A stretch of DNA of 64,000 bases, taken from contig NZ_JAQVBV010000015.1 in assembly GCF_028690125.1 (NCBI RefSeq), positions 57,795 through 121,794 on the forward strand, given 5' to 3'. Source of the DNA: Bacteroides sp. (GTDB lineage Bacteria; Bacteroidota; Bacteroidia; Bacteroidales; Bacteroidaceae). The notes beneath the pieces were generated by a model. It was given only the letters and a program-made list of their open reading frames with translations. It was not told where the DNA came from and searched no databases. Shown one piece after another: positions 9,114-17,033 of the stretch. The position numbers were made by a program, and so were the translations under genes. Every line of letters begins with the position of its first letter. The first letter of the stretch is position 1.

Positions 9114-9878
9114 TTATACGATAATCAGCTCTATGCCCATTTCTTCAATAGATTGTGCCATAGTTTTAGATATACCGGAGTCAGTGATAATCACATCTAT
9201 CCGGTCCAGATTGCAGATCTTGCCGAAACCTCTGCGTCCAAATTTAGAGGAATCTGCCAGAATGATTGTACGAAGAGAAGCCTCGATCATTTTTTTATTC
9301 AGAATAGCTTCTTCTATGTTTGAATTGGTGATACCATATTCCAGATCAATGCCGTCCACTCCCAGAAAGAGTTTTGAACAAGTGATTTGCTCGAAGAATT
9401 GTGAAGTGTAATCACCAATAACAGAGAACGAGTTTTTCCGAACAATTCCTCCCAACTGTATAACCTCTATATTGTTGATAGCATTTAGTAACAATGCTGT
9501 TTTAAGAGAAGCTGTTACTACTGTTAGGTGGCTGATCGGTGTAATTTGTTCGGCGAACATATGTACTGTCGATCCTGAAGCAATAATGATAGAATCATTT
9601 TCTTCAACTAATTTAGACGCTTCGATTGCGATTCTTTTCTTTTCGTCCTTCCGTAGCTTTTCTTTTTCATGAACGTCTATATCAGAAGTTAGCGGGTTAA
9701 TAGGACTTGCACTCCCATGAGTGCGATACAATAGCTTCTTTTCTTCCAGGTATTTTAAATCTTTTCGGATTGTAACTGGGGTAACATCCAGCTCTTTGGC
9801 GATATCTATCACTTTGATGAAGCCATTCTTGGCTAAATTGTCAAGAATATACTTATGTCTTTCTGCTATACTTGTCAT
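9114..9878 (-). CDS. DeoR/GlpR family transcriptional repressor
   Basis: 254 residues. A winged helix-turn-helix fills residues 1-57 (VIDIAKELDVTPVTIRKDLK, then YRTHGSA, the classical DeoR signature). The sugar-phosphate-sensing domain has SGSTVHMFAEQ, QLGGIVRKNSFSVIGD and FLGVDGIDLEYGITNSNI. DeoR proteins of this type repress neighbouring catabolic genes until a phosphorylated sugar or polyol binds. It is divergent from the glycerophosphodiesterase/G1P dehydrogenase operon and upstream of the CocE-like gene. It therefore probably controls both transcripts from the 237-bp gap, where perfect inverted repeats lie. Glycerol phosphate is the natural effector guess. Confidence 0.93.
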   Translation of the reverse strand: MTSIAERHKYILDNLAKNGFIKVIDIAKELDVTPVTIRKDLKYLEEKKLLYRTHGSASPINPLTSDIDVHEKEKLRKDEKKRIAIEASKLVEENDSIIIASGSTVHMFAEQITPISHLTVVTASLKTALLLNAINNIEVIQLGGIVRKNSFSVIGDYTSQFFEQITCSKLFLGVDGIDLEYGITNSNIEEAILNKKMIEASLRTIILADSSKFGRRGFGKICNLDRIDVIITDSGISKTMAQSIEEMGIELIIV

Positions 9879-9897
9879 ACTCTCATATTTTTTATTA

Positions 9898-9905
9898 CAA
9901 AGATA
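9898..9905 (-). promoter_or_regulatory. -7 promoter element of the deoR-like gene
   Basis: CAAAGATA on the plus strand is TATCTTTG on the minus strand, matching TAnnTTTG, 20 bp before the ATG at 9878. Confidence 0.6.
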
Positions 9906-9944
9906 AATTAAATATTAATATGTGGCAAATGAAAGTCGGAAAAG

Positions 9945-9989
9945 TTTCATTGTCTAATGAAAATAGATGTTTTTGATCAGAAAACATCT
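9945..9989. promoter_or_regulatory. Two adjacent inverted repeats, candidate DeoR operators
   Basis: TTTCATT-GTCT-AATGAAA (9945-9962) and AGATGTTTT-TGATCAG-AAAACATCT (9965-9989) are both perfect palindromes. An additional AATGAAA copy lies at 9928-9934. They sit between the divergent promoters of the repressor and the operon, where DeoR-family operators are normally found. Assignment to this repressor is inference. Confidence 0.5.
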
Positions 9990-10040
9990 CGTAAAAGAAA
10001 AATAGTTTATTTGTTTTATTGCATTGTATTTCTTTTTATG

Positions 10041-10048
10041 TATTTTTG
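10041..10048 (+). promoter_or_regulatory. -7 promoter element of the glycerophosphodiesterase operon
   Basis: TATTTTTG matches TAnnTTTG, 67 bp before the first ATG. The palindromes at 9945-9989 end about 50 bp upstream. Confidence 0.5.
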
Positions 10049-10115
10049 TGCCGTTAAACGATTATAAAGAAAAGAAAACGAAATTGGAAGGCGAAAATTT
10101 GCGAGTTGTCTTTAA

Positions 10116-11036
10116 ATGAAAAATAGTATGAAAAAACATTCTTTTTTATTCGGAGGGGCGTTTGCCTTATCTTGGATGTTATTTATGAATGTACCTACTT
10201 TACAGGCACAGAGTAAGCAACTAAATGCACTGAAATTTAAGAACACTACTCAGTTGAAGGATTTTTTCAAATATAAAGGCGATGGCTCCATTATTATCAG
10301 CGGACACCGGGGGGGCTATGAAGAAGGTTATTCTGAAAACTGTATTGAGGGTTTTGAAAATGTACTGACTCAAATGCCTGCTTTTTTTGAAATAGATCCC
10401 CGTTTGACTAAGGATAGCATTCCTGTTCTTATGCATGATCCGACTCTGGACCGTACTACTACCGGAAAGGGTAAAGTGAGCGATTATACATTAAAAGAGC
10501 TACGCGAGTTGCGTTTGAAAGACCATGCAGGTAATGTGACTGATTGCAGAATTCCAACTTTGGAGGAAGTGATTATCTGGAGTAAAGGAAAAACAATTAT
10601 CAACTTAGATAAGAAAGATGTTCCGATGGAAATAGTTGCTGCTTTGATAAAGAAACATAAGGCGGATGATCATGTTATGCTGACTGTACATACCGGAGCA
10701 CAAGCCAGATTCTATTATGATCGCTTCCCTAATATAATGATGTCTGCTTTTGCACGCAATATGAAGGAATATGAGGATCTGGTAATTTCTGGTGTTCCAT
10801 GGCAGAATATGATTGCTTATGTGGGGCCTACTATTACTCCGGAAAACCGGAAGATATGTGAAATGCTTCGTACTCGTGGAGTACGTTGTATGATTAGCGT
10901 GGCTCCAACACATGATAAATTGAAGACGGAAAAAGAGCGTGCAGCGAAATACAAAGAAGAGGTTAATAAACGACCGGATATTATAGAATCTGATATACCC
11001 ACTGAGGTATGGAAGGTTTTACAATCAGGTAGATAA
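10116..11036 (+). CDS. Secreted glycerophosphodiester phosphodiesterase
   Basis: It hydrolyses glycerophosphodiesters to glycerol phosphate and an alcohol. It has 306 residues, with a signal peptide to about residue 33 (cut near TLQAQS) so it acts in the periplasm or outside. The GDPD catalytic set is present: GHRGG with His64-Arg65, FFEIDPR with Glu92 and Asp94, and MHDPTLDRTTTGKG with His107. An alternative start is Met5 (10128). It is the first gene of a five-gene operon with sn-glycerol-1-phosphate dehydrogenase and a glycerol-phosphate-type transporter. That context suggests its product is taken up and oxidised. Stereospecificity (sn-1 or sn-3 linkages) cannot be decided from sequence. 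Confidence 0.93.
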   Translation: MKNSMKKHSFLFGGAFALSWMLFMNVPTLQAQSKQLNALKFKNTTQLKDFFKYKGDGSIIISGHRGGYEEGYSENCIEGFENVLTQMPAFFEIDPRLTKDSIPVLMHDPTLDRTTTGKGKVSDYTLKELRELRLKDHAGNVTDCRIPTLEEVIIWSKGKTIINLDKKDVPMEIVAALIKKHKADDHVMLTVHTGAQARFYYDRFPNIMMSAFARNMKEYEDLVISGVPWQNMIAYVGPTITPENRKICEMLRTRGVRCMISVAPTHDKLKTEKERAAKYKEEVNKRPDIIESDIPTEVWKVLQSGR

Positions 11037-11053
11037 ATTTTAATACTGTGAAA

Positions 11054-12394
11054 ATGTCAAGAGTAGAAGAAGCTTTGAAGGCTGCGAATGAAACACGTGC
11101 CCTTCGCATAGGTGATGGAATATTAGGAGAAGTTGCCGAATTGTTTAAAGAACAGTTTCCGGGAAAGAAGGCGGTTGTTATAGCTGATAAAACTACTTTT
11201 CCTATTGCCGGGAAAAGAGTGGAAGAAGAGTTGCGACAAGCAAATATAGAGATACTCCCTTCCTTTATTTTTTTGGATTCTGATTTATATGCAGAATATT
11301 CTTATATAGATAGGTTGGTTGATTCGTTGAAAGGACATGATGCTATTCCTGTAGCAGTAGGTTCCGGTACAATCAACGATTTGACAAAGTTATCGTCCCA
11401 TCTTACGGGAAGAAGATATATGTGTGTGGCGACAGCCGCTTCAATGGACGGATACACGGCTTTTGGTGCGTCTATAACAGCAGATGGTGCCAAGCAAACT
11501 TTTAGCTGTCCCGCACCGCAGGCGGTTTTGGCAGATACATCGATCATTAGTAAAGCACCCGGTCCGATGACAGCTTCCGGATATGCCGACCTGTTTGCAA
11601 AGATTACTGCCGGTGCAGACTGGATTTTGGCGGATGCGTTGGGAGTGGAAGCTATTGATGAGAAGGCATGGTCTATCGTGCAGGATGGTTTACATGATGC
11701 TTTGTCGTCTCCTAAAGAGGCGGCTGAAGGAGAAGAAAAAGCGATTTCTCAACTGATTGAGGGATTGATGTTGGGCGGTTTTGCTATGCAATGGTCGAAA
11801 TCGAGCCGTCCGGCTTCGGGAGCTGAACATCAGTTCAGTCATCTTTGGAATATGGAACACCATCTGAACAATGGTGAACATATTTCTCATGGCTTTCAAG
11901 TAAGTATCGGTATGTTAGCTATTACCGCATTTTATGAACAAGTGTTGCAGACTCCATTCGAACAGTTGGATGTAGATGCTTGCTGCACAGCTTGGCCGGA
12001 ACCGGAGATAGCGGATAAAATAGCTTTGGATATGTTTGCGGGTACTGACTTCCCGAATATCGGTTTGCAGGAAACAAAAGCAAAATATGTGAATCGCGGA
12101 CAATTGAAAGTTCAGCTCCAACAATTAAAAGAAAACTGGCCGAAGATAAAAGAGCATTTGTCCGGACAACTCATTCCTTATAGTGAAGTCAAGCAGAGGC
12201 TTCAATTGGTAGGAGCTCCAACGGAACCGGAAGAGATTGGTATAACGAGAAAACGTTTGCGTGAGACATTTATCCGTGCACAATTTATTCGTCGCAGGTT
12301 TACCGTACTTGATCTTGCAGTACGTACCGGATATATGGATCGTTGGTTGGAAGGATTATTTAGTGAAGGTAAAATCTGGGAAATAACAGACTAA
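11054..12394 (+). CDS. sn-glycerol-1-phosphate dehydrogenase (EgsA/AraM family)
   Basis: A metal-dependent NAD(P) enzyme interconverting sn-glycerol-1-phosphate and dihydroxyacetone phosphate. It is 446 residues from the ATG at 11054 (a GTG at 11048 is also in frame). The nucleotide-binding GSGTINDLTK and the substrate region TAASMDGYTAFGASI are diagnostic of G1P dehydrogenases rather than other iron-type alcohol dehydrogenases. Metal ligands are expected in the Asp of GADWILAD and the His residues of GAEHQFSHLW and EHISHGFQV. The C-terminal tail beyond residue 380 is longer than in archaeal enzymes and fits the bacterial AraM type. In archaea and Bacillus the enzyme makes G1P for ether lipids. 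Here its neighbours (phosphodiesterase, importer, repressor) suggest the catabolic direction, giving DHAP for glycolysis. Confidence 0.9.
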   Translation: MSRVEEALKAANETRALRIGDGILGEVAELFKEQFPGKKAVVIADKTTFPIAGKRVEEELRQANIEILPSFIFLDSDLYAEYSYIDRLVDSLKGHDAIPVAVGSGTINDLTKLSSHLTGRRYMCVATAASMDGYTAFGASITADGAKQTFSCPAPQAVLADTSIISKAPGPMTASGYADLFAKITAGADWILADALGVEAIDEKAWSIVQDGLHDALSSPKEAAEGEEKAISQLIEGLMLGGFAMQWSKSSRPASGAEHQFSHLWNMEHHLNNGEHISHGFQVSIGMLAITAFYEQVLQTPFEQLDVDACCTAWPEPEIADKIALDMFAGTDFPNIGLQETKAKYVNRGQLKVQLQQLKENWPKIKEHLSGQLIPYSEVKQRLQLVGAPTEPEEIGITRKRLRETFIRAQFIRRRFTVLDLAVRTGYMDRWLEGLFSEGKIWEITD

Positions 12395-12405
12395 ATACGA
12401 AAAAG

Positions 12406-13683
12406 ATGGAACTACAAGGAATGGCGCCTGAAGTGGCAAAGAAATTTAAATATTGGCAGACGCGGACCATTATTGCGAGTATGATAGGATATGCATTATT
12501 CTATTTTGTTCGCAAGAATCTAAGTATTGCCATGCCTGCCATGCAGGAAGATTTAGGTATTACAAAAGGAGATTTAGGACTGTTTCTAACGTTGCATGGC
12601 CTGTTATATGGCGTGTCAAAGTTTGCAAATGGTTTTATAGGTGACCGTGTGAATGCCCGTTATTTTATGGTGACCGGTCTGGTACTTTCCGCTGCCTGTA
12701 ATATCCTGTTCGGATTTAGTTCAGCAGTGGTGATGTTTGGAGTTGTATGGATGTTGAATGGTTGGTTTCAGGGAATGGGCTTCCCGCCTTGCGCCCGATT
12801 GCTGACTCATTGGATTCCTCCTACACAACTGGCCACCAAGATGTCCGTATGGAACACTTCGCATTCTATCGGTGCAGGGTTGGTAGTAATTGTCTGTGGC
12901 TATATTGTTAGTATGGGATGGCGCTGGTGTTTCTGGATTCCTTCTATTATAGCTTTGGTGGGGGCTGTCGGACTATGGTTCGCTTTGCGTGACACTCCAC
13001 GTTCGGTAGGTTTGCCGGAGTTAAATCAGAAAACGTCGGATGATGAGAAAGAAGATACTTCTGCCGAGTTTAAACGTTTTGTACGAAAGAAAGTTTTTGG
13101 TAATCCTGCTATTTGGGTATTGGCTATTGCTAACTTCTTCGTATATACAGTACGCTATGCAGTCCTTGATTGGGGACCAACTTTATTGGGCGAATGGAAA
13201 GGTATTTCTATTCAGCATGCCGGCTGGATGGTTGCAGCTTTTGAAGTCTCCGGAATTGTGGGAATGCTTGTAGCCGGATGGGCTACCGATCGTTTCTTCG
13301 GTGGACGCGGTCCGCGGGTATGTGTCATTTGCATGGCGTTGGCTACGGTATTCATTGGTTTGTTCTGGGGAGTACCTCATCCTCCGATGTGGCTAGCTAC
13401 TCTGTTGCTGGGAGCAGCCGGATTCAGTATTTACGGTCCACAGGCGTTGGTGGGTATTGCTGCGGCTAATATTGCAACGAAAAAAGCGGCGGCAACAGCT
13501 GTCGGATTTACCGGATTGTTCGGATATGCCAGTACACTGATTTCCGGCTGGGGATTAGGGCTTCTGGCACAACATTACGGTTGGGATTATGCAGTCGGAG
13601 GATTAATTCTGATTGCCATTATGGGAACTTTAATATTTTTAGCTGCATGGTCAGCAAAAGCGAATGGGTATGATAACGATTGA
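12406..13683 (+). CDS. GlpT/UhpT-type organophosphate:phosphate antiporter (MFS)
   Basis: An inner-membrane transporter of 425 residues with about 12 membrane helices in two halves joined by a charged loop (about 205-230, KTSDDEKEDTSAEFKRF). The N-terminus KYWQTRTIIASMIGYALFYF followed by VRKNLSIAMPAM has the conserved Y-x-x-x-x-F-x-R-K-N pattern of the GlpT/UhpT/PgtP family, whose Arg residues bind phosphate. GFIGDRVNARYFM is the MFS loop-2/3 motif. It starts 11 bp after the G1P dehydrogenase gene and ends inside the start of the HAD gene. It probably imports the glycerol phosphate released by the secreted diesterase, in exchange for phosphate. Confidence 0.9.
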   Translation: MELQGMAPEVAKKFKYWQTRTIIASMIGYALFYFVRKNLSIAMPAMQEDLGITKGDLGLFLTLHGLLYGVSKFANGFIGDRVNARYFMVTGLVLSAACNILFGFSSAVVMFGVVWMLNGWFQGMGFPPCARLLTHWIPPTQLATKMSVWNTSHSIGAGLVVIVCGYIVSMGWRWCFWIPSIIALVGAVGLWFALRDTPRSVGLPELNQKTSDDEKEDTSAEFKRFVRKKVFGNPAIWVLAIANFFVYTVRYAVLDWGPTLLGEWKGISIQHAGWMVAAFEVSGIVGMLVAGWATDRFFGGRGPRVCVICMALATVFIGLFWGVPHPPMWLATLLLGAAGFSIYGPQALVGIAAANIATKKAAATAVGFTGLFGYASTLISGWGLGLLAQHYGWDYAVGGLILIAIMGTLIFLAAWSAKANGYDND

Positions 13684-14539
13684 AAATAAGATAGAAGAGT
13701 CATTGAGTATGGAAACGGCAACACGGTTAAGACAGATAAAACATATCGCGCTGGATATGGATGGTACGATCTATAATGGAAGTACACTGTTTCCTTTTAC
13801 CATCACTTTTTTGAATAAAATGAAGGAATTGGGAATTGGTTATTCGTTCCTGACTAATAATCCTTCGCGCAGTACTGCTGATTATTTGCACCATCTGAAA
13901 GAGATGGGAATTGAGGCAACTGCAGATGAGTTTTATACTTCTGCACAAGCAACAATTGATTATATACACACGCATCATCCGGAATGCAAGAGGCTATTTT
14001 TGCTGGGTACACCAAGTATGATCCGGGAGTTTGAAGAAGCAGGCTTTATATCTACATCGGATGATGCAGAAGATGAGCCGGATGCAGTGGTAGCTAGTTT
14101 TGATATGTCATTGGCGTATCCAAGATTGTGTCGTGCGGCCTGGTGGGTTAGTCAGAAAAAGCTCTATATAGCAACCAATCCCGACCGGGTTTGTCCTACG
14201 GATAAGCCCGTGGTACTGGTAGATTGCGGTTCCATTTGTTCGGCTCTGGAATATGCTACAGGGCGTAAACCGGATGTGATTGTAGGTAAGCCTGATCCGC
14301 GTATGTTGCATGGAATCATGGAACGCCATGGATTGCGTGCTGAACAGATCGCTATGGTAGGCGACCGTATTTATACGGATATTTTAATGGCTCAGAATGC
14401 ACAGGCTCTTGGTGTATTGGTATTGTCCGGAGAGACAACTTACGATACAGCCATGTCCGTTCAGCCCGGTCCGGATTTAATCTTACGGGATTTGGCCGAA
14501 CTTCAGGAATTAATTATATTTGCTCAAAATATAAGTTAG
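13664..14539 (+). CDS. HAD-IIA (NagD-like) phosphatase
   Basis: 291 residues. Motif I is LDMDGTIYNG (two catalytic Asp), motif II LTNN with PSRS, motif III the Lys in VGKPDPRM, and motif IV MVGDRIYTD. The C2-type cap between motifs II and III puts it with NagD, phosphoglycolate and glycerol-phosphate phosphatases. It overlaps the transporter gene by 20 bp, so translation is coupled; internal starts at 13670 and 13709 are possible. In this operon it could dephosphorylate glycerol phosphate or a related polyol phosphate, or act as a damage-control phosphatase. The substrate is inferred only from neighbours. Confidence 0.88.
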   Translation: MGMITIENKIEESLSMETATRLRQIKHIALDMDGTIYNGSTLFPFTITFLNKMKELGIGYSFLTNNPSRSTADYLHHLKEMGIEATADEFYTSAQATIDYIHTHHPECKRLFLLGTPSMIREFEEAGFISTSDDAEDEPDAVVASFDMSLAYPRLCRAAWWVSQKKLYIATNPDRVCPTDKPVVLVDCGSICSALEYATGRKPDVIVGKPDPRMLHGIMERHGLRAEQIAMVGDRIYTDILMAQNAQALGVLVLSGETTYDTAMSVQPGPDLILRDLAELQELIIFAQNIS

Positions 14540-14542
14540 TGA

Positions 14543-15721
14543 ATGCGAAAGTTAATTATTTGTGTCTTGCTATTTTTACTTGGTAGTGGTGAAGGTAGTA
14601 TGTTGCGGGCGGCAAAATCGTCCGCAACAGTTTTTTTGAAAGCCATGCAGATGAACATCTGGATGGGTGGTTCCAAAGTGGAAGGTGCTGTCGGTATGAT
14701 TGCGGATGAAGTCATTCATTCGGGTGCAGACGTTGTATTTCTCAACGAATTGAGTGATTACAAAGGTGAGAATTTTATTCTTCATATGGTGAAGGTATTG
14801 AAGCAACGTGGATATACGTTTTATGGAACGGAGACATCATTGTCTGTAGGCATATTGACACGTTATCCAATTGAGGAACAACAAATTGTCTGTACCCCGG
14901 GAAAGGGGAGCAATGGGGCTGTTGTGCGTGTACAGTTATCAGTTGCCGGTAGAAAGGTGGCTGCTTATGCTACACATTTAGATTATCGTCATTACGCTTG
15001 TTATATGCCTCGTGGTTACAATGGTAGTACATGGAAAAAGATGGATGCTCCGGTGACCGATGAAGCGACTGTCTTGGAAATGAACCGAAAAGCTTATCGT
15101 GAAGAAACGATCACTGATTTTCTGCAAAAGGTACAGCCGGATATTGAACAAGGATATATCGTATTATTGGGTGGTGACTTTAATGAACCTTCCCATCTGG
15201 ATTGGCAAGAAGATACGAAAAACTTATGGGAGCACAACGGTGCGGTTATCAATTGGGATTGTTCTCGTTTACTATATGAAGGCGGATTTAAAGATGCCTA
15301 TCGGGTAGTTTATCCAAATCCGGTTACTCATCCGGGATTTACTTTTCCTGCCGGTAATCAAGCGGTCCCTGTTAAACAATTAACCTGGGCGCCGGAAGCG
15401 GACGAACGTGACCGGATTGATTTCATTTATTATTATCCAACTACTTTTATTACTCCTGAGAAGGCTTGGGTGGTGGGACCTGCTTATTCGGTAGTGAAAA
15501 GTGAGATAAATAAAGAAAAAGGTCGTGACCGTTTTCTGCGTCCGAAAGGAGGATGGCCTACTGATCATAAAGCAGTAATGGTCTCTTTTAAGGTAAAGTC
15601 TGATCCGAATACTTGTGAGAAGACTACTTCCGGTAAATTTGGCAAGACCGGTTCTGCTGTATTCAATACAAAGTATTTTGAAAAGTTATCTGCATCCAAG
15701 ATCAAAGGAAAAATAGAATAA
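14543..15721 (+). CDS. Secreted endonuclease/exonuclease/phosphatase-fold phosphodiesterase
   Basis: 392 residues with a signal peptide (LIICVLLFLLGSGEG). The DNase I/sphingomyelinase fold is marked by MQMNIWMGGS (Asn), FLNELSDY (metal-binding Glu), GGDFNEPSHLDW, DRIDFIYYYP and GWPTDHKAVMVSF (catalytic Asp-His). It is the last gene of the glycerophosphodiester operon, 3 bp after the HAD gene, and is followed by a strong terminator. Members of this fold cleave nucleic acids, phosphoinositides or phospholipid head groups. The context and export argue for an organic phosphodiester rather than DNA, but this is inference. Confidence 0.85.
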   Translation: MRKLIICVLLFLLGSGEGSMLRAAKSSATVFLKAMQMNIWMGGSKVEGAVGMIADEVIHSGADVVFLNELSDYKGENFILHMVKVLKQRGYTFYGTETSLSVGILTRYPIEEQQIVCTPGKGSNGAVVRVQLSVAGRKVAAYATHLDYRHYACYMPRGYNGSTWKKMDAPVTDEATVLEMNRKAYREETITDFLQKVQPDIEQGYIVLLGGDFNEPSHLDWQEDTKNLWEHNGAVINWDCSRLLYEGGFKDAYRVVYPNPVTHPGFTFPAGNQAVPVKQLTWAPEADERDRIDFIYYYPTTFITPEKAWVVGPAYSVVKSEINKEKGRDRFLRPKGGWPTDHKAVMVSFKVKSDPNTCEKTTSGKFGKTGSAVFNTKYFEKLSASKIKGKIE

Positions 15722-15797
15722 GAAAGATCGTATTGAAGTGGTACCTGTTTCAACGATCATTTACAGCTTTCAATTCAGGTACTGAGTAGTGATGTTT

Positions 15798-15834
15798 CCC
15801 CCAAATCATAAAGCGATATGATTTGGGGGATTTT
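15798..15834 (+). terminator. Rho-independent terminator of the glycerophosphodiester operon
   Basis: CCCCCAAATCAT (15798-15809), 8-nt loop, ATGATTTGGGGG (15818-15829), then ATTTT. A perfect 12-bp stem about 80 bp after the last gene. Confidence 0.9.
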
Positions 15835-15908
15835 GATTGTATAACTTTCTTCTATCCCGTTTTTTTTATTTTAATTTGCAATCTGAATCTAAAATGAGGT
15901 AAATCGTT

Positions 15909-16898
15909 ATGCGCTATTCCGTTATTGTTCCTGTTTACAATCGTCCCGACGAAGTGGATGAATTGCTTGAAAGTCTTACCAAACAGCATTTTAAAGATTT
16001 TGAAGTGTTGATTGTAGAAGACGGATCTTCCATTTCTTGTAAAGAGGTAGTGGTACGTTACGCAGACCGACTGAATATTAGATATTTCTTTAAATCTAAT
16101 TCCGGACCGGGGCAAACACGCAACTATGGTGCAGAGCGCAGCGAAGGTGATTATCTTATTATATTGGACTCGGACGTTATTTTACCAGAAGGGTATTTCG
16201 AAGCAGTCGAGAAAGAGCTCCAGACTTCTCCTGCCGATGCGTTTGGCGGTCCCGACCGTGCGCACGATTCATTTACCGATATTCAAAAAGCGATTAATTA
16301 TTCGATGACCTCTTTCTTCACCACGGGCGGTATCCGTGGTGGGAAAAAGAAAATGGATAAGTTTTACCCCCGTAGTTTCAATATGGGTGTTCGTCGCGAA
16401 GTGTACGAAACTTTGGGAGGCTTTTCTAAGATGCGTTTTGGCGAAGATATTGATTTTAGTATTCGAATCTTTCAAGGAGGATATGTTTGCCGTCTTTTCC
16501 CCGATGCTTGGGTATATCATAAACGCCGTACTGATCTGAAGAAATTCTTTAAGCAGGTTTACAACTCAGGAATTGCGCGCATTAATCTTTATAAAAAATA
16601 CCCTGATTCATTGAAACTGGTGCATTTGTTACCGGCTGTGTTTACATTAGGAGTAGCTCTATTATTGCTTGGTACTCCCTTTTGTCTGTTTAGCTTTACC
16701 CCGATTTTGCTTTATGCATTATTAGTGTGCGTCGATTCAGCGATTCAAAACAAAAGTTTGAAAATCGGTTTATATTCTATAGCAGCTTCCTTTATTCAGC
16801 TAATAGGTTATGGTACAGGATTCTGGTTTGCATGGTGGCAGCGTTGTATTCGAAGAAAGGATGAAGTTGAGGCTTTTCGCAAGAACTTCTACAAATAG
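15909..16898 (+). CDS. Family 2 glycosyltransferase, membrane-attached
   Basis: 329 residues. The GT-A domain occupies about 1-230: the start SVIVPVYNRPDEVDELLESL, the DXD-type ILDSDVILPEG near residue 85, and the acceptor-side GGFSKMRFGEDIDFSIR with ED as likely general base. Two hydrophobic segments near 240-310 (LLPAVFTLGVALLLLGTPFC and SIAASFIQLIGYGTGFWFAW) anchor it to the membrane. The sugar transferred is unknown. It is flanked by a terminator and the convergent hexosaminidase gene, so it is probably a single-gene unit. Confidence 0.9.
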   Translation: MRYSVIVPVYNRPDEVDELLESLTKQHFKDFEVLIVEDGSSISCKEVVVRYADRLNIRYFFKSNSGPGQTRNYGAERSEGDYLIILDSDVILPEGYFEAVEKELQTSPADAFGGPDRAHDSFTDIQKAINYSMTSFFTTGGIRGGKKKMDKFYPRSFNMGVRREVYETLGGFSKMRFGEDIDFSIRIFQGGYVCRLFPDAWVYHKRRTDLKKFFKQVYNSGIARINLYKKYPDSLKLVHLLPAVFTLGVALLLLGTPFCLFSFTPILLYALLVCVDSAIQNKSLKIGLYSIAASFIQLIGYGTGFWFAWWQRCIRRKDEVEAFRKNFYK

Positions 16899-17033
16899 CC
16901 TATACTATTCTCTTGCTTAGACATTTTTTCTCAATATCTTATGTCGTTTTCATATGGCTTAAAAAAAGAGAGACACTTCACATGCCCCTCTTCCCATAAT
17001 GAATTACTTCATTCTTATCATTACTAATTAAAA

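Noticed and set aside
9945..9962. TTTCATT-GTCT-AATGAAA as a terminator
   Set aside because: It is too AT-rich and lies between two divergent promoters, so an operator is more likely.
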